Source: Acanthornis magna
Taxonomy: Eukaryota; Chordata; Aves; Passeriformes; Acanthizidae
Direction: 5' to 3'
Length of the DNA: 64,000 bases
Assembly: GCA_036785705.1 (NCBI GenBank)
Contig: JAWUZG010000052.1
Location: 1,240,001-1,304,000 of the forward strand
Below, piece by piece: positions 25,515 to 38,729 of this stretch. Below the pieces are notes generated by a model. That model saw nothing but the letters and a program-made list of their open reading frames with translations, did not search any database and was not told the DNA's origin. Numbering within the stretch: the first letter of the stretch is position 1; each line of letters starts with the position of its first letter. A program made the translations under genes and the position numbers.

Positions 25515-26917
25515 ACAAAGTACTCTTGAACTGCAACCCATGAGAGATCCAGGAGCAGTCACTGGACTGGCTCTGCACCATACAGAAAAAAAATTTGTCA
25601 CCTCTTCCACTCTCATTTTTCCAGATTTGAACACAGTGCTGGTACTTCACTTTTAACAATATGGTGGTAGTGATTTAATGTGAGGACGGGCTGGTTGAAA
25701 AGATGATTTTTGCCTAAGTTTGATATATAGCTTATAGTGACTAAGTGGGTGACCTAACTGCGAATCTCCCCAGCCCTCAGGTTTGGAGACAACATCATGT
25801 GAGGCTTTTCTTGCCCACTGGGCAGAAGGGGAGGTAGTAAGATAGAAAGCACTTGCCCTCCACAGTCAGCCTATCAGACATGGGATTATCCAAGCCTTGC
25901 CCTTTCCCTCCGAGATCCTGGCAATCAATCAGCCACTTGTAAAATGGAAAGAAGGAAAAAAAAAAACCCAAAACAAGAAAAGGATGAAAACAGGACTGCA
26001 TTGCAGGAGTTTGGCAGAGATCAGTTAAAGCTTTTCCAAGCAGCTAGCAGCACACAGCCTGGATCTGAGCTGCATCTCCGTGCAAGCGCCAGAACTGAAG
26101 TGCTCCCAGTACCAAACAATTTACTCCAGATTTGTGGCTGCCCTGTTTGCACTGAGACAAATGTGTTTTGCTTGTACTGTCTCCAGTCACCTGCACATCT
26201 TTTCTTAGAACAGCATGTGAATCTTAAACAGAAAACATCACAGGCAGTATCTTTACCCCATCTGCTGAGACAGATCACAAGGGACATGATTTAGTCTCTC
26301 CCTTGAGCAGAGCAAACATTGTTATCACTGAAGGTGTGTTGTGTAACACCCCAAATTCCTTCTACCACAACATCAATAGTTTTATATATATAAACCAGGC
26401 TGAATTGTAAGGCTCGTATCAAGTTTGCAAACGTTCCTTAATTTCAGTAAGATGAATCTGAATTTGGCACCTCTGACTTGGTGGATTAGTAGCTGTAAGG
26501 GATTTATTTTTATTGCTTCATTTAGATGTAAAAAATGAGCTGCTCCTAAAAGTAAGCTTCATTTGCCTCCAAAAAAACAGTGTCACAAATCTAGATGGGT
26601 TGCACTGAAGTCTAAGGGGTGAGTTTGGTGTTAACAGAAGTACGAAACGAACCAGGTCTGCAGGTTAGGGAAATAAGGAGTGCAAAAGCCAGGATGCAGG
26701 CAGAGAGCTTGTTCATGTGGTAACTGCTGACTCAATGTCCTGTGAGTCATAGCTTTTTATCCTAATTGAATGGCACTCAGAAAAATGCTGAATCAGCACA
26801 AAACCTCTACTCCATTCAAGCCCTTCTGATGTGCTCCAAAGAAAGCCTCAAAACCCCATCGATACTCAGTTTGACAGGCCCAAGAAGCAGCAGACAGACA
26901 ACTACTTATATTCATCA

Positions 26918-27183
26918 AATCACAGAAATACAGAATTGGGGTGTAAGGGACCTTACAGATCATTATTTCACCCACCTCACTGTGGGCAGTGATACCTTCC
27001 ACTAGACCAGGTTGCTCAGAGCCCCATCCAGCCTGGCCTTGAACACTTCCAGGGATGGGGCAGGCACAGCTTCTCTGGGCAATGTGTTCCAGTGTCTCAT
27101 CACCCTCATGGCAAAGAATTTCTTCCTATCATCTAATCTGAAACCTACCCTTTTTCAGTTTAAAGCCATTTCCCCTTGTCTTA
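26918..27183 (-). mobile_element. CR1 LINE fragment, reversed
   Basis: Contains CCTTCCACTAGACCAGGTTG, CAGCCTGGCCTTGAACACTT and AAAGAATTTCTTCCTATCAT, all CR1 3' UTR sequence read in reverse. Confidence 0.9.
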
Positions 27184-30100
27184 ACACTGCCCTTATTAAA
27201 AGGCAAATAGTGCCTTTTTATAAAATATTATCTAGTCTAAAGTAAGTATTATTTTATATAGTATTTATGTAGTACCTTTTCAATAATATCTTTATAATAT
27301 TATTGGACCTCAAGGTCCTAGCACCCTCAGAAGTAGTCCTCAAGCTCTGCTGGGCAAATACATAATACTTGCAAATATGCAACTGGAGAAATCTGCCAGT
27401 AACCTCTGCTTGTGCAAATCAGGTTAAAAAGGCAGGAAAAAAGAGCATGAAAGAGTGTGATGGTGCCTAGACCTCACTGCACACGTTTTTCTTGTAAAGT
27501 CAAAATGACTAAGCACAGTACACTTAATTTACACAGTTACATTTTCACAGCTGTACAAAACTCACAGTACTTCATCAGGAGCAAGAACTTCCATTTGGGA
27601 TTTTGGATCTTGAGAAGCAAAGCTCCTTTTGGGCCAGAAGAGTCCTGGTCTGCTGGAACTGGTTTAAGAGGTCTGCACAAGTACATTAGACTTTTGGCAC
27701 ATCCTTAGTCACCCCATTAACCTCCTTCAGAAGGAACTAGGACCATCTGTATTTTCTGCATGTGCAGGAGCTGCTGCACCTCTCTCTGCCCAGCAGCCAG
27801 AGGGGGACCTGCCAAAGACTGGCTTTGGGGGTGACAGCTCACTGATTTGCACTGCAAGGAGGTCCTGCCTTACAAAGAGAGAAAAGCGAGAAGGTAGGAC
27901 AATCAGACCGTTCCCATTTTTATTATTATTTTTAATTGGTGGCAGATGAAGTGTAAAATACTCCTGTCCAGACAAAAGCTCCCATTAGCACTGTGGGGGC
28001 AATGCAAATGGAGGTGTGGGAAGCCAGTTAGCATGGACACACACAGTGTTTTCCTCTTGGCAAGCAGTTCCTTCTCTCTTTTCTGTTTTTACTCAGAACT
28101 GGAGCATTTTCCCTCTTTTCCCCAATTTAGCTCACACAACACATACCTGATATCATCTATCACATACCCACAGTCTCCCAGGGATGTGAAGACTTGCACA
28201 TCCCAAACAGAGAATATGCTTAACGAGTTCAATGAGTCAGCTCCTTCCACCTCTGCTTTCAGCCCTAAAAAGGCCCTTACAGGGCACATCTCACCTTGGA
28301 GAGGAAGGCCGAGTGACTCTTATGTAGCTGCAGGTGTGTCCTGATATTTGCAGTAACATAAATCTCTCCTAGTCACCTCATTTTGCAGCTAAGCTGACTA
28401 GCCTGTCTCCACAGCATCGAGATTTAGGGGAGGGCCAGTTTTTATCACAGCCTAAGACTTCTGTGTTCTCCAAATGCTCTGAAAGCCCCAGCATTAAGGA
28501 AATACTGAAGCATAGGAGTGCACACAGCAGCCACTCGGAGCAATGAATCCATCACCTGCTAACACAGCTGCTGCCTCCCATTCAAACCTGCTGCAAAGCC
28601 TCAGCACTTACAATTACAGTGGCAATTATTAGGCCAGCAAAGGAAGCCGTTGCCATCCATTCCCAATTGGAAACGTATTTAGCTAAGGTTCAATGCACAG
28701 AATTAAAATGGTATTTGGTGCTTATGAGGTCTAATTGTTGGCTTGTAAACATTCAGAGCTTTCATTTATCACATTACCATTGTGTAGAGACCTGGACCTT
28801 GGGAATTAAAGAGCATCCAAAGTACCATCTATTCAGAAATCAATTTCTTGCCTGAGTCTCTGTATTTCCTCATTTTAGCTTCTTCACATTTCACCAGCCT
28901 TTCAAAACCACAAGCCAAATAGATCAGAAAAAATTCACTATAATAATATTGCATTTAGTGCCAAAGTGTCTAAATGGACCTAGCAAACTATATTTTGCAT
29001 GTGATTATACCAACGTGCACCCAGCGTCTCTTAACAAGCTCGCCTCATCCCAATTTTTCAAACAACATTAAACACAACATTAAAAATAAATCTGTAACAG
29101 ACAAAGTGATAATACGCAAAAATGCATGAATGCAAGTCCTCTCCCTAATGACCCAAGGCCAGGTTGTGGTCACAGTCTGCTGAATTTTCTGACTACCCAA
29201 AAAAGAAGAGAAAGATCTCTTTCTAGTTTTTATGATACTCATAATTCCCTTGGTTCTCAACTAAACTTTGCTATCAGGCATTCATTTCAGGTCAGGGCAA
29301 TGGCTCAAAACGTGACTGCACAACTTAGTGAGGGTACTGGAGAACTGTTATTTTATCATGGCACTTACTGGAGTTTCACTGCAACTTTGTCAGAGGAACA
29401 ATGATGAGAATCTCACCATTTTATCATGTAGAAATTGTGGAACAAGTGGAACCAAGAAATCTTGCAAAAAGAGGAAGGAGGTCAAAAGCCAAAGGTGGTT
29501 TTCATACTCCAGTTCTGCTTCAAGAGTAGAACAACACCCTCATTTGAACTACACTAAATCAAATCCTGTAAAACTTCATGTATGACCCGATAAATCAGTC
29601 ACACAGACAAGGGCATTTGCTTTGGCACCAAAAGCTGCTGGTGCTGGGGTGGGACCTCTGCTGAGCCCTGGAGGTCACTGGGAAACCATTCAAGGTCCTC
29701 CTGCATGCTCAGTCCAGCTGGCTCCTACCTTCCACCCATTACAGTGTGTGAGGTTTGGCAGAGTTTGGTTCTCTGTGAAACAGGCTCCAGTGTTATGGGT
29801 CAAAGCTCCCCTTACCACTCATCTGAAGATCTGGCTCCATGAGACTCTTTGCCCTCCAGGCAGCTGTGAGCCACTTCTTGGGGAGTCCGTGAAAAGGTTT
29901 TGAATTTCTGGGCTTGGCTGGAGCAATGTGTAAGTGTTTGAGTCTGTATGGGAGGAGGTGACCTTCAAAGCTAATTGGACACACAAAGGACCTAAGCAAA
30001 AGAGCCTCATCTGGCCTAAATAATGCATAGAAGGTTTGACTTTGGCTCAGAGGGAAATTGAATTAATGTACAGTGATAACATCTCAGTGAACTAATCAAG

Positions 30101-30959
30101 ATAATTGCCATATTCTTGATTTAAACAAATCCATTAATAAGAATTTCCGGATACTGAAGCAGACAAACAGCAACTGCTAAGAAATTTTGTAAAGCCTGGT
30201 AGCAATTTTTTTCAGGTCAAGTTGCAAAGCAGCAACAACAAAGCAGCAAGCAGTCACACAGCATCCTTTGTTTTTGACTGGAGGAGTTGAACAAGAAGTC
30301 GTTCCCTGGCTGAGTTTCCAGATCAACTTCCTTTGCTGCTGATTATCACTGTCACCGTCACCAGCTCAATGGGAAGAAAAGTCTTTAATCCAGTTACTGG
30401 ACAAGCTGAGCTGCACTGCATTAACTGACAGCTAATGTCAAGCCCATTGCAATGGCAGGAAAGGTCTATATAATGCTAAAAGCCTCAAAGTAGTCATAGA
30501 CAGGCCTTTGGGGACAGGCTAATTACAGTAGGGAGCTAAGTTTCACTCTCAAACAAAAAGGGAAACTGCACACCATTATATGCTGAGCCTTACTCAGAGC
30601 TAAACCTGATAAAACAGGATTGTTAGAGCAGGCTTGGGTGCAGGATGTGTGAAAGGAAGAGCTGTAAGTACTGTGAGCGAGTCTGCCACTGCCTGAAGCC
30701 AGCACCGGTCTCCTTCTCTTCCCCACAGAAATGAAGGGACAATGTGCCAGTCCAGCATGAAGCCTTGGAGGACCTGGATTCCCTGGTGTGCCCTGGAGAC
30801 AGACCTCCGGCAGTGCATCAGTGCATCCTGACTCCTTCCCTCCCTTCCGAGGCACACCAATGTGCCCACATGTCACAGCTCTTTGCAGCCTTATGGTAAA
30901 GGCTAAGAAATGCCCTGGTGAGAACAGCAGCTGGAGGAGAACCAGAGATGCTGGCTATG

Positions 30960-31030
30960 CTGGCTGGAACAAAATGTTCTTTAAGGTCCCTTCCAGCCCA
31001 AGCCATACCATGACTTCTGATTCCATGATG
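30960..31030 (+). mobile_element. Degraded CR1 3' tail
   Basis: CTTTAAGGTCCCTTCCAGCC followed by an eroded tail (CATACCATGACTTCTGATTCC-like) matches the CR1 3' end. The fragment is short and old. Confidence 0.55.
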
Positions 31031-34000
31031 AACACGTGCAGTTATGCCTCTCTCACAACACCACTGCTCTGTCATGTTGGGTTTCTGATGCATGGTCCTT
31101 TGTAGACAGCCAGGTGAAGGTAAATGTTTTGAGGATGTTCTTCATAGGGCCACTGGTGCAGTATAAACTTGCCAGCTGGATTTACTTTTATTCTTAACTT
31201 TTTGTCCAGCTTGCCCTAGCCCACAAACAACTAATATGTGCTGTGAGAAACATGAAGCTTTTCCTCAGAGTCAGATTTGATGCCTTTATTTCTTTGGCCA
31301 TGAGCAAGACAGAAATATGAACTTCACCTTTCCCCTCAGCGAGGACTGAAAACTATTCAGAGCACCTTCCAGCCACTCATGTTCACAGGAATTCTCTAAA
31401 TCACTTAAACTTTCCCAATGTACATTTCCTAATGTTCTGATAGAGAAACCAGTAACATAAAGGTAGTGAATGTTGAATTTATTTGGTTTACACCCTCTTC
31501 TTCAGCTTCTTTGATATGAAGGAATTTAGACTTCATCTTGCCAGGCCTGCACTCAACCCTGCAGCTTGTGTTTGAGACGTGCAAATCCTCTGTCTGGTGG
31601 GATTATATTTTAGGAAAGGCATCAGAGTTCTGATCTAAGATACCAAGAAATGGAGAATATTTCCATTTTCGGATATGGCTGGTCACTCTACCAGTTAGGT
31701 CACCTAAGCCTTGCAAAATCACACCTTCTTGTCAACTTGAACGTCTCTAGCTTTGCTTTCCACTCCCTTACCCTTCTCATGCCTTTCTTTGCTAGGCTGA
31801 GAGTCCCTCTGTAGGTGAGAGCTTTGGCTAACATGTTGTGACACTTGCCAGTCTCATTTATCTTGAGATAAATAGATCAAGTCTTTCTAGTTCTCCCCAT
31901 GAATGCATTTTTGTAGAGTTTTTCTGCCCAGCCTTCAATTTCCACTGTCCTTCACAAGATGCAAGCATCAGAGCTGATAGTATTAGTCACATCAACACTG
32001 TACAGGGAAAAAATCAGCTTCCTACTGCCCACTACAAGTAGAGTGTGATGAGTAAATTTACTCATTTGGTTTATCCATCCAAGCAACAGGTTAGACCGAT
32101 TAGCCATGGAATTACATGAGGATCACACTGAATGACTTGATGCCTTGCCACAACTCTGAGAGTCAAGGCTCAGCCCACTTAACACGTGTACCCTGGCATT
32201 AGACTGTACAAGAACATATTTTGTTTAAACAAAACCTATTTCACCGAGCAATCAAAATCTCTGACCCTTATTTCCTAATATTCTAATTTTATCAGTCTGA
32301 TTTTATATTCTTTTCCGGGTTCCACACGCAAATCCTGGACAGAATCAATCCCTGCTAATTCACTGATCTGCTTTCCAAGTCTCTAGTGGATAGGATAGGA
32401 TACGAAGAACAGGATAAAATAAAATAAGGTAGGATGGCATAAAGAAAGATAGTCTCCAATTCAAGCACAGAAGATTTTGGCTGAGCACATAAAAAAAGCT
32501 TCCTAACAGTAACAATAATATAGGTAAATACATTGCTATCACTAACAATATTGATAATCCAGATGACTGATAGGATCCATTTGACCAAACTGCAGACATC
32601 TGCAATGTAAACATCTGTATCTGAACTCATCATTCTGAACTACCTTTGCAGAGATAAACTTTCTGAATACAACTCATCTCATTCTAAAGCAAATACCTGA
32701 CATAACTCATAAGAAACTCACCTTGAAAGGGCCTGTTGCTCTCCACCTGCCTGTAAAGGGAGGCTGAGGTACCTAATTCATAAATACAGACTTCTACCCT
32801 GTAGTTTTATAAAGTTGCATCAGAAACTGTCAGAACAGTTAAACAGAGATAACTGATCACATGTTTGGATGAGGTATCTCTGAAGGCACATTCCCAATTC
32901 TATTTTCAGTGATTCTGTGCTATCATATAGTGCTGACTTCCTCTAGTCAAGATTTCCATAGTCCAGTCACTGGAGAATACTGTCTTCCATCTAGCTCTAA
33001 AAAGCTTTCCTATGACTCTTCTGAAGTGCATAAAAGGACCAGAATGATGACTTTCACAAATGCTCTATTTTGTTGGACAGCAAGAAATAATGGATCACTG
33101 CTATAAATAAATCCACAGAACAAGGTGATTTTGAGCTTCAGTCTTGTTTTATCTCCTTTATATTTTCAGTCGCACCTTAAAATATAGTATTATGTTTGAG
33201 GTATAAATCTGACCATTATTAGCTGAAATGTTTAGTTTGCTTCACTGTCTGTGGCTGCATCTGTTTTCAAGCACAGGAATTTTGTAAAAAGAAAACATGT
33301 GTTTGATTTAGCACAATGGTCCTGACAATATAGTTGGTTTCCACTCCTATGGAGAAAAACACCCTCTTTTTCCTCCCTAAGCCTTCCTCAAGCAAATCCA
33401 ATGCAAGAGATGGAAGAGTACTAACTTGGATTCACTGAGGAATATTGCTACAGTGATTGCAAGCAGAACATTGATGAAATGCTAGTAACATTTCAAAAGT
33501 TTCATTACAGAGTTTCCATCAGTTCTCTTCAAGGCAGGAGCAGGAGCAGTGACTATTAAGCAAGGAAATGTGAAACTGGGCCCGGCACATTTTAAAGAGA
33601 GAACCAAAGCAACCACATACCAATACACAGATATGTGGGTTTAGCCAGCTTTCCCTTCCTGCATCTCTTCTTTTTAACAACCTTTTTCTTTGTCACCTCG
33701 GAAACTGTCTATTCTAGCCAAATTGGATTCTTACAATGGGTCTGTTATGGCAGCTGAACATTTTCATGTAACCATTCAAACTATACGGGAAATTATGCAC
33801 TTAAAGGAGCATTTCAAAGAGGTTATGCTTGTAAATAAAAATGAAACTAAGGAAGAGGAAGGGGAAAGGTTTCTCAACAGCAGGAGAAATCCTTCTAGAT
33901 GCTCTTCATTCAATTATCTTTTTTCCCTTTTTATATCAGAAATGTGTTGCCTTCATGATATTTATAAGCAGGGAGTTGCTAACAGTAGTACAGAAAAGAA

Positions 34001-34637
34001 GTACAAATATTCAAGATACTGCCACCTCTGGGTTTTCCAATGCATCCTGTCTTCTCTCTGCTCAAAAAACTCTTTGGGGCAGGGATAGTCTTGAACAATT
34101 CCAAGACTACTTTTAAAGCTTAGTGAGGCAAATTGCAACAGTAGGAATCGAGCAGTCCATTAATTACAGAATTGTTTCCAGAGCAAGCTCTCATTAGTCA
34201 TTGCCAATTGTCGTTCTACATCAGACATTTCAAACAAGCACAAAAAAGACACTGAAGCATAGAAAGTAGGTGAAAAGCTGTGAAAAATGAGGCTCTGATG
34301 GAACTTTCACACTTCCAAGGCTTTCAAAGCCAAGAAAAATTCTCTGACATGCAACCCGAATATCCAGTCCTGACTACAGTTAAGGAGAACCAGGTGTCCA
34401 AATTACTTAGAAAAACTCAGCAGAAATTCTGTCTAACTTTTGACTTGGTAGAGGGAGCTTATTAAAGCTCTAATGCACTTACTGCCAGTATCTAGTGTTT
34501 GCGTGAAATCTAATATTCTCTGTTCTGGCCATTTTATTTGGACAATATTTCTGAACAGGGAATTAAATTCTACCAACCTTGCACAGTTCAGAGAACACAG
34601 AATGACGTCAGCAGCCCAATATTCATAATATACTTAC

Positions 34638-35515
34638 TCATAAAATGTTGTCCAACCATTTTCATTGCTTTTAGTGGCAAGGAGACCAGAGTTGCCGTGG
34701 TAGGTCATCATGGCTACTTCATGCCCCTGTGTTGTTACACTCTTGAGTGCATTGTTGGTACCAATAGTCACCCAGTAGACTTGGCCATCAGGGACCACCA
34801 GCCAGAGGGGCATCCCTGTGGAATCTCTTCGGATATTGACTAAGTTGCCATTATTGTCAGTGATCAGGGTTATATCTCCATCTCCAGAGTAAGTAAAATT
34901 GTAAAGATAATCTCCAGTGGTCAGGCTCTGAGTATAAAGGTGCTTCCCACTGGTGTCAAACAAGTAGAGTTCCTGGTCTATGGGTGAGGACAGCTCATAC
35001 AGATTTTGTGTGTTGAGGAAGGGCTTGTTTTTCCGAATGAAGCGGATTCGGATATTCCCGAGATCAGCGACATACAGCTCCCCATCCGCACACACAGCAA
35101 GGGAGGACGGTGCGTTGAGCTTGGCGTCCTTGGCGTAGCCATCGTCCCCCGAGAAGCAGTCACAGTTGGCATCGTTCTTGCAGTCACAGCTGCTCGGGGC
35201 GCCGGCCACGAGGGAGATCTCCCCGTTGGTGGTGACCTGCCTGATGCGGTTGATCTTCTTCTCGTCTGTCTCGGCGATGTACAGGACTCCGTTGTGGGAC
35301 ACGGCTAGGGCGGTGGCAGACTCTAGTGTGGCGTGGATTGCCACCTTGCTGAGGAGGAAGTGATCCATGCCCGGCACCTGGCAGTGCATGGGCCTCCCCG
35401 CAACGATGCGCACCTGGTGGTTCTCAGAGATCTGCAGCACCACGTTATTGTCGAGGACATAGAGAGAATTATCCATGGGATTCACTGCCAGATCCGTGGG
35501 CCATTCGAGACGAAC
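34638..35515 (-). CDS. TENM4: TENM4 exon: rest of NHL propeller and start of YD barrel
   Basis: An 878-bp exon, codons 358-649 plus two bases. It begins [20 protein letters not shown] and ends NENGWTTFY(E). Propeller blades are visible around [33 protein letters not shown] and [16 protein letters not shown]. The cysteine-rich loop [19 protein letters not shown] is a teneurin signature. Sequence from [19 protein letters not shown] onward already belongs to the YD-repeat barrel. Acceptor is tttttaccatgaag and donor is GTAAGTA. The open frame continues upstream of the acceptor to about 35932, but that part is intron and has no teneurin similarity. The middle of the exon is unusually GC- and CpG-rich for this window. 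Confidence 0.95.
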
Positions 35516-38500
35516 CTTCATGGTAAAAAACATAAGGGAATTTTTATAGCAATTCGTTCTTCTACTGTATGATTTCCATAAATCAATCACAATGAAGATG
35601 CAATCAATCCACAGTGGGTAAAAAGAAACACAACTAATTATTACTGCTTGATAGGGTGGCCACAGAGGGCATAACCTGCTGTGAGTGAGAGACCTTAGCT
35701 CCTGATCACGTGAAGCAGACGCATGGGGACACCCACACTCTGTACTGGAACTGTGATGGGAACAGGATGATGGAAAGAGGCAAACCACTCTATGATTTTT
35801 CCTCTCCTGTGCTTCTTCATTTGATGGAAGCTGGACCTCATAGCAGAGACCTGGGACTGCAAATTTTGCTGTGTGAAGTTCTATGAAATCAGATACACAA
35901 AACAATGGTTCTTTTACTGAAGGATTTTTCACACAAGTGGCTGAAACTCCTCTGGGTAAATGACAAGGAGAGATAAAACTGGCAGCTGTGCCAGCATGAG
36001 TGAATATCTAAGTTATAACCTTTGATTTTCTGCTTTATGCTGCAAAAATGCAGAATAGCAATTCACAAGAAATTCAGGTAATTTCAATTCATGGGGTAAA
36101 ATACTTGTGTTTCACGGTGTTTTTCACATTTTGTTTCAGCATAATGGAAAAACGGGTTCAGAAGTGACACATCCCAGTTCTACCCTGATAATCCACTAAA
36201 ACAGTGACTGGCAACACAACAAGTGAGTGAGCATTAGATGGACTTTATTTCTAGCTCCACTTCTGCAATACACTCTTTTCAAGTGAGTCTACTCTTCCAG
36301 TTGCCAAACCAAAGAAATGTTTACCAACAGAATTCAGGACTTGTTTTTGGTTTTTTTTTTTTTTTTTTTTTTTGGTAAAGAACTCATAGTTGGGCATACT
36401 TTTTATTTTATTTCATTTCAGGTTTATATAGAAAAAAAAAATCTGTCTTGTGCTGATGGGAACCAATCAGTTCCAGGATACTTTCTTTATTTTGAACCTT
36501 CTTTTCTCACCATCCATCGCAGTAGCTGCTTCTTCTCATTTCGCTGATGTGACTAAGTTAAGAGAAGCATTTTGTAACCTTATTAGAAGAAGCAGGAGTG
36601 GATGCCAGCAGGCTCAGGTCCAGCAAGCCATCTTTCACTGTGATTTTATTTAAAACTATGAATAAAAAGAGATCAGGTAAGATATATAGGAACACAGGAA
36701 ATTCCTATTTTTAAGGCCTGTAGGTGAACATCTCTGCTACAGCCATGCTTTATTTTGATGCTTCTATATGCATTTTCAGCATTTTTTTAAGAGATCAGAT
36801 GTAAGGTATTTAGTTCATTATGTCTTCTAATGCCTGGCTGTGTGAAGCTTATTTTCATGGCTAAGCAGTATGCTGAGCTCTGTCTACTCTGTTCTCTGCA
36901 AAATCTCCTTCCTTTTCTCAGCTCCTGGCCTATTTTAACCCTTCTTGTAGTAAAACATTATAGCCTGCGGTTTTCTCTTTAATAATTCATGCCTCCATCC
37001 CTTCCAGTGGTCTTTAAACTCTGCAGTCTTCAGTTAGCATCAAGAGCTGAGTTTATTCTGAACTGACAAGAGAATTTTCAATTTCTTAAAAACCATTCCT
37101 TGTCAACAGTGGCAGCTAAATATTTCATGTCCTCATGTCCCAAGGAGCCTCAGGGACCTGACACAAAAAGACCCTTTTATCTGCTGTAAATGATGAAAAC
37201 CTGCTTCCCATGTTGGTTTTTAATTTTTAATTAAGCTTGTCTTCTGTGTGTTACTCCAGACCAGGAGTGCTTAATCTGCCAATCCCAGTACAGGTTAATC
37301 TAAAAATGGTTCCTGTCATTTCATGAAAGGAAAAAAAAGGAGTCTTCAGCTGATACATGATCATCTCAGAAGTGTTTCAACCTGACGTTGGTTTACACAG
37401 GAGCTACATAATCTGGAAGTAAATAATTTTTAAAGCCTGATTACACAATGGTCTTGTGCTAACTGCCCCTGAAATTCACATAAAGAAGAAACTATGCCTG
37501 TAAGATGAGAAACACACTACAAGGTGGCCTTTAACCATCAAAATTTCGCCTCTATAGAAGGCAGAACTCATAATTTCAACTTATTCATAAATTACACACA
37601 GTGGGAGTCAATTGCAAGGAAGAATAATCTCTTCAAATTAGAGGGAAAAAACAAGAACAAATTCCATATGGGAGCATGGAAATTATCTAGGTAGTTACAA
37701 AAACGAAACCCCATTGACATCTATTGTGGCTGAATAACAGTACTTAGCCCTCCAGCTATGATCTATATTTCCATAGGAGAGGACAATATTCCTGCAGCCA
37801 GGCAAACAACAAGTGGCACAAAGGTTTCAAAGGACACTGTCCTAAACTGGCACAATTTGACAAGTTGGCCAGTGCCACACAAAATTGAGTGCTGGGCTGC
37901 AACAGATTTCTCTTCTGCACCATCCAGCAGTAAAGCAATCATCAAAATGAGATTTCTGTTTCTCTCTTTCCTTCTTTTTTTCTCTCCACCTTGAAGCAGC
38001 AGGACTTAAAAGCCCAGCATGATGGTAGCTGCAACCAATTTGCAATCTGATGCAATTCAAGATTCCTGTTTTCCTGCTGTTGCTAATTTTGGCACCACAT
38101 CCTCCAATCAGCATTTCCTATGTTAATTTGATTCAGATCTAAAATTGTGCTGGGCCAAATTAGGATGAAGGGAAGAAAAGAAAAAACCTGTGATTAGCTA
38201 AGATGTTATAATGGAGTATGGCACACAGTCCACGGCATATAGTGAGAAATGAGCCTAACAAAACCTGCCTTTCCAGGAATCTGTGTCTTCCCACTGACTG
38301 GGAGCTCTGAAAGAAGTCACTTCTGGGGCTGGGACATCTTTAAAAATCTCACCCCCAGAAATCTATGAGTTTGGGCAGTCAGGTGTTTCCTTCTGTCTTT
38401 ATAGGGCATTTCTTTCATGATTTGGTCATATTTATACCATAAACTACGTAGAAATGCAACCCTCCTTGAGTCCTTACCTCTTTGTTAGAGCTGCTGGGGA

Positions 38501-38574
38501 AGCACACAGACATGCAGATAGGATGAAGGCGCAGGCTCGCATTCCGTAGAAACAAAACCAAACCACTGTCTCAC
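35516..38574 (-). other. TENM4 intron with T run
   Basis: A 3.1-kb intron. A 23-base T run occurs at 36351-36373. Otherwise nothing recognised. Confidence 0.87.
36351..36373. repeat. T23 homopolymer
   Basis: Twenty-three consecutive T on the plus strand, i.e. an A run in the TENM4 pre-mRNA. No retroposed body was recognised next to it. Confidence 0.95.
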
Positions 38575-38729
38575 CTGGGAAATGTCCATAACAGAGTCAC
38601 AGCTGAGAGGCCGAGCAGATGTCAAGTCATTGGAACCCAAGACAGTTGAGATGATCCCATTCTGATCAATCCGCCTGATCATGGTGCCATCCACAAAGTA
38701 AATCAGCCCAAACTTGTCCACGGTGATGC
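38575..38729 (-). CDS. TENM4: TENM4 exon: third NHL propeller blade
   Basis: A 155-bp exon, codons 306-357, reading (G)[20 protein letters not shown] and on to [12 protein letters not shown]. The block [23 protein letters not shown] is an NHL blade, and [15 protein letters not shown] is a hallmark teneurin sequence. The acceptor is ctgttcctccccag and the donor GTGAGAC. Translation runs open past the donor, but the next exon begins with the expected VRLEWPTDL after DISQ, which fixes the boundary. The exon ends in phase 0. Confidence 0.94.

Larger units (their letters stand above)
23638..34637 (-). other. Largest complete TENM4 intron (11 kb)
   Basis: Holds an AGAGG/AAAGG purine tract (25367-25514), a reversed CR1 (26918-27183) and a degraded forward CR1 tail (about 30960-31030). 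Two AT-rich stretches contain clustered homeodomain-like core motifs (about 28590-28860 and 34130-34225). No other gene is recognised in it. Confidence 0.88.

Noticed and set aside
25239..25659. Open frames on both strands giving repetitive proteins (GEERR.. and LLSSP..)
   Set aside because: They are direct translations of the AGAGG/AAAGG repeat; pentamer repeats without stops are open in all frames.
35006..35572. Antisense open frames opposite the propeller exon
   Set aside because: They are shadows of the GC-rich TENM4 coding sequence on the other strand.
35516..35932. Upstream extension of the 878-bp exon frame
   Set aside because: A splice acceptor lies at 35516-35517 and the preceding exon joins at VRLEWPTDL; sequence beyond is not teneurin-like.
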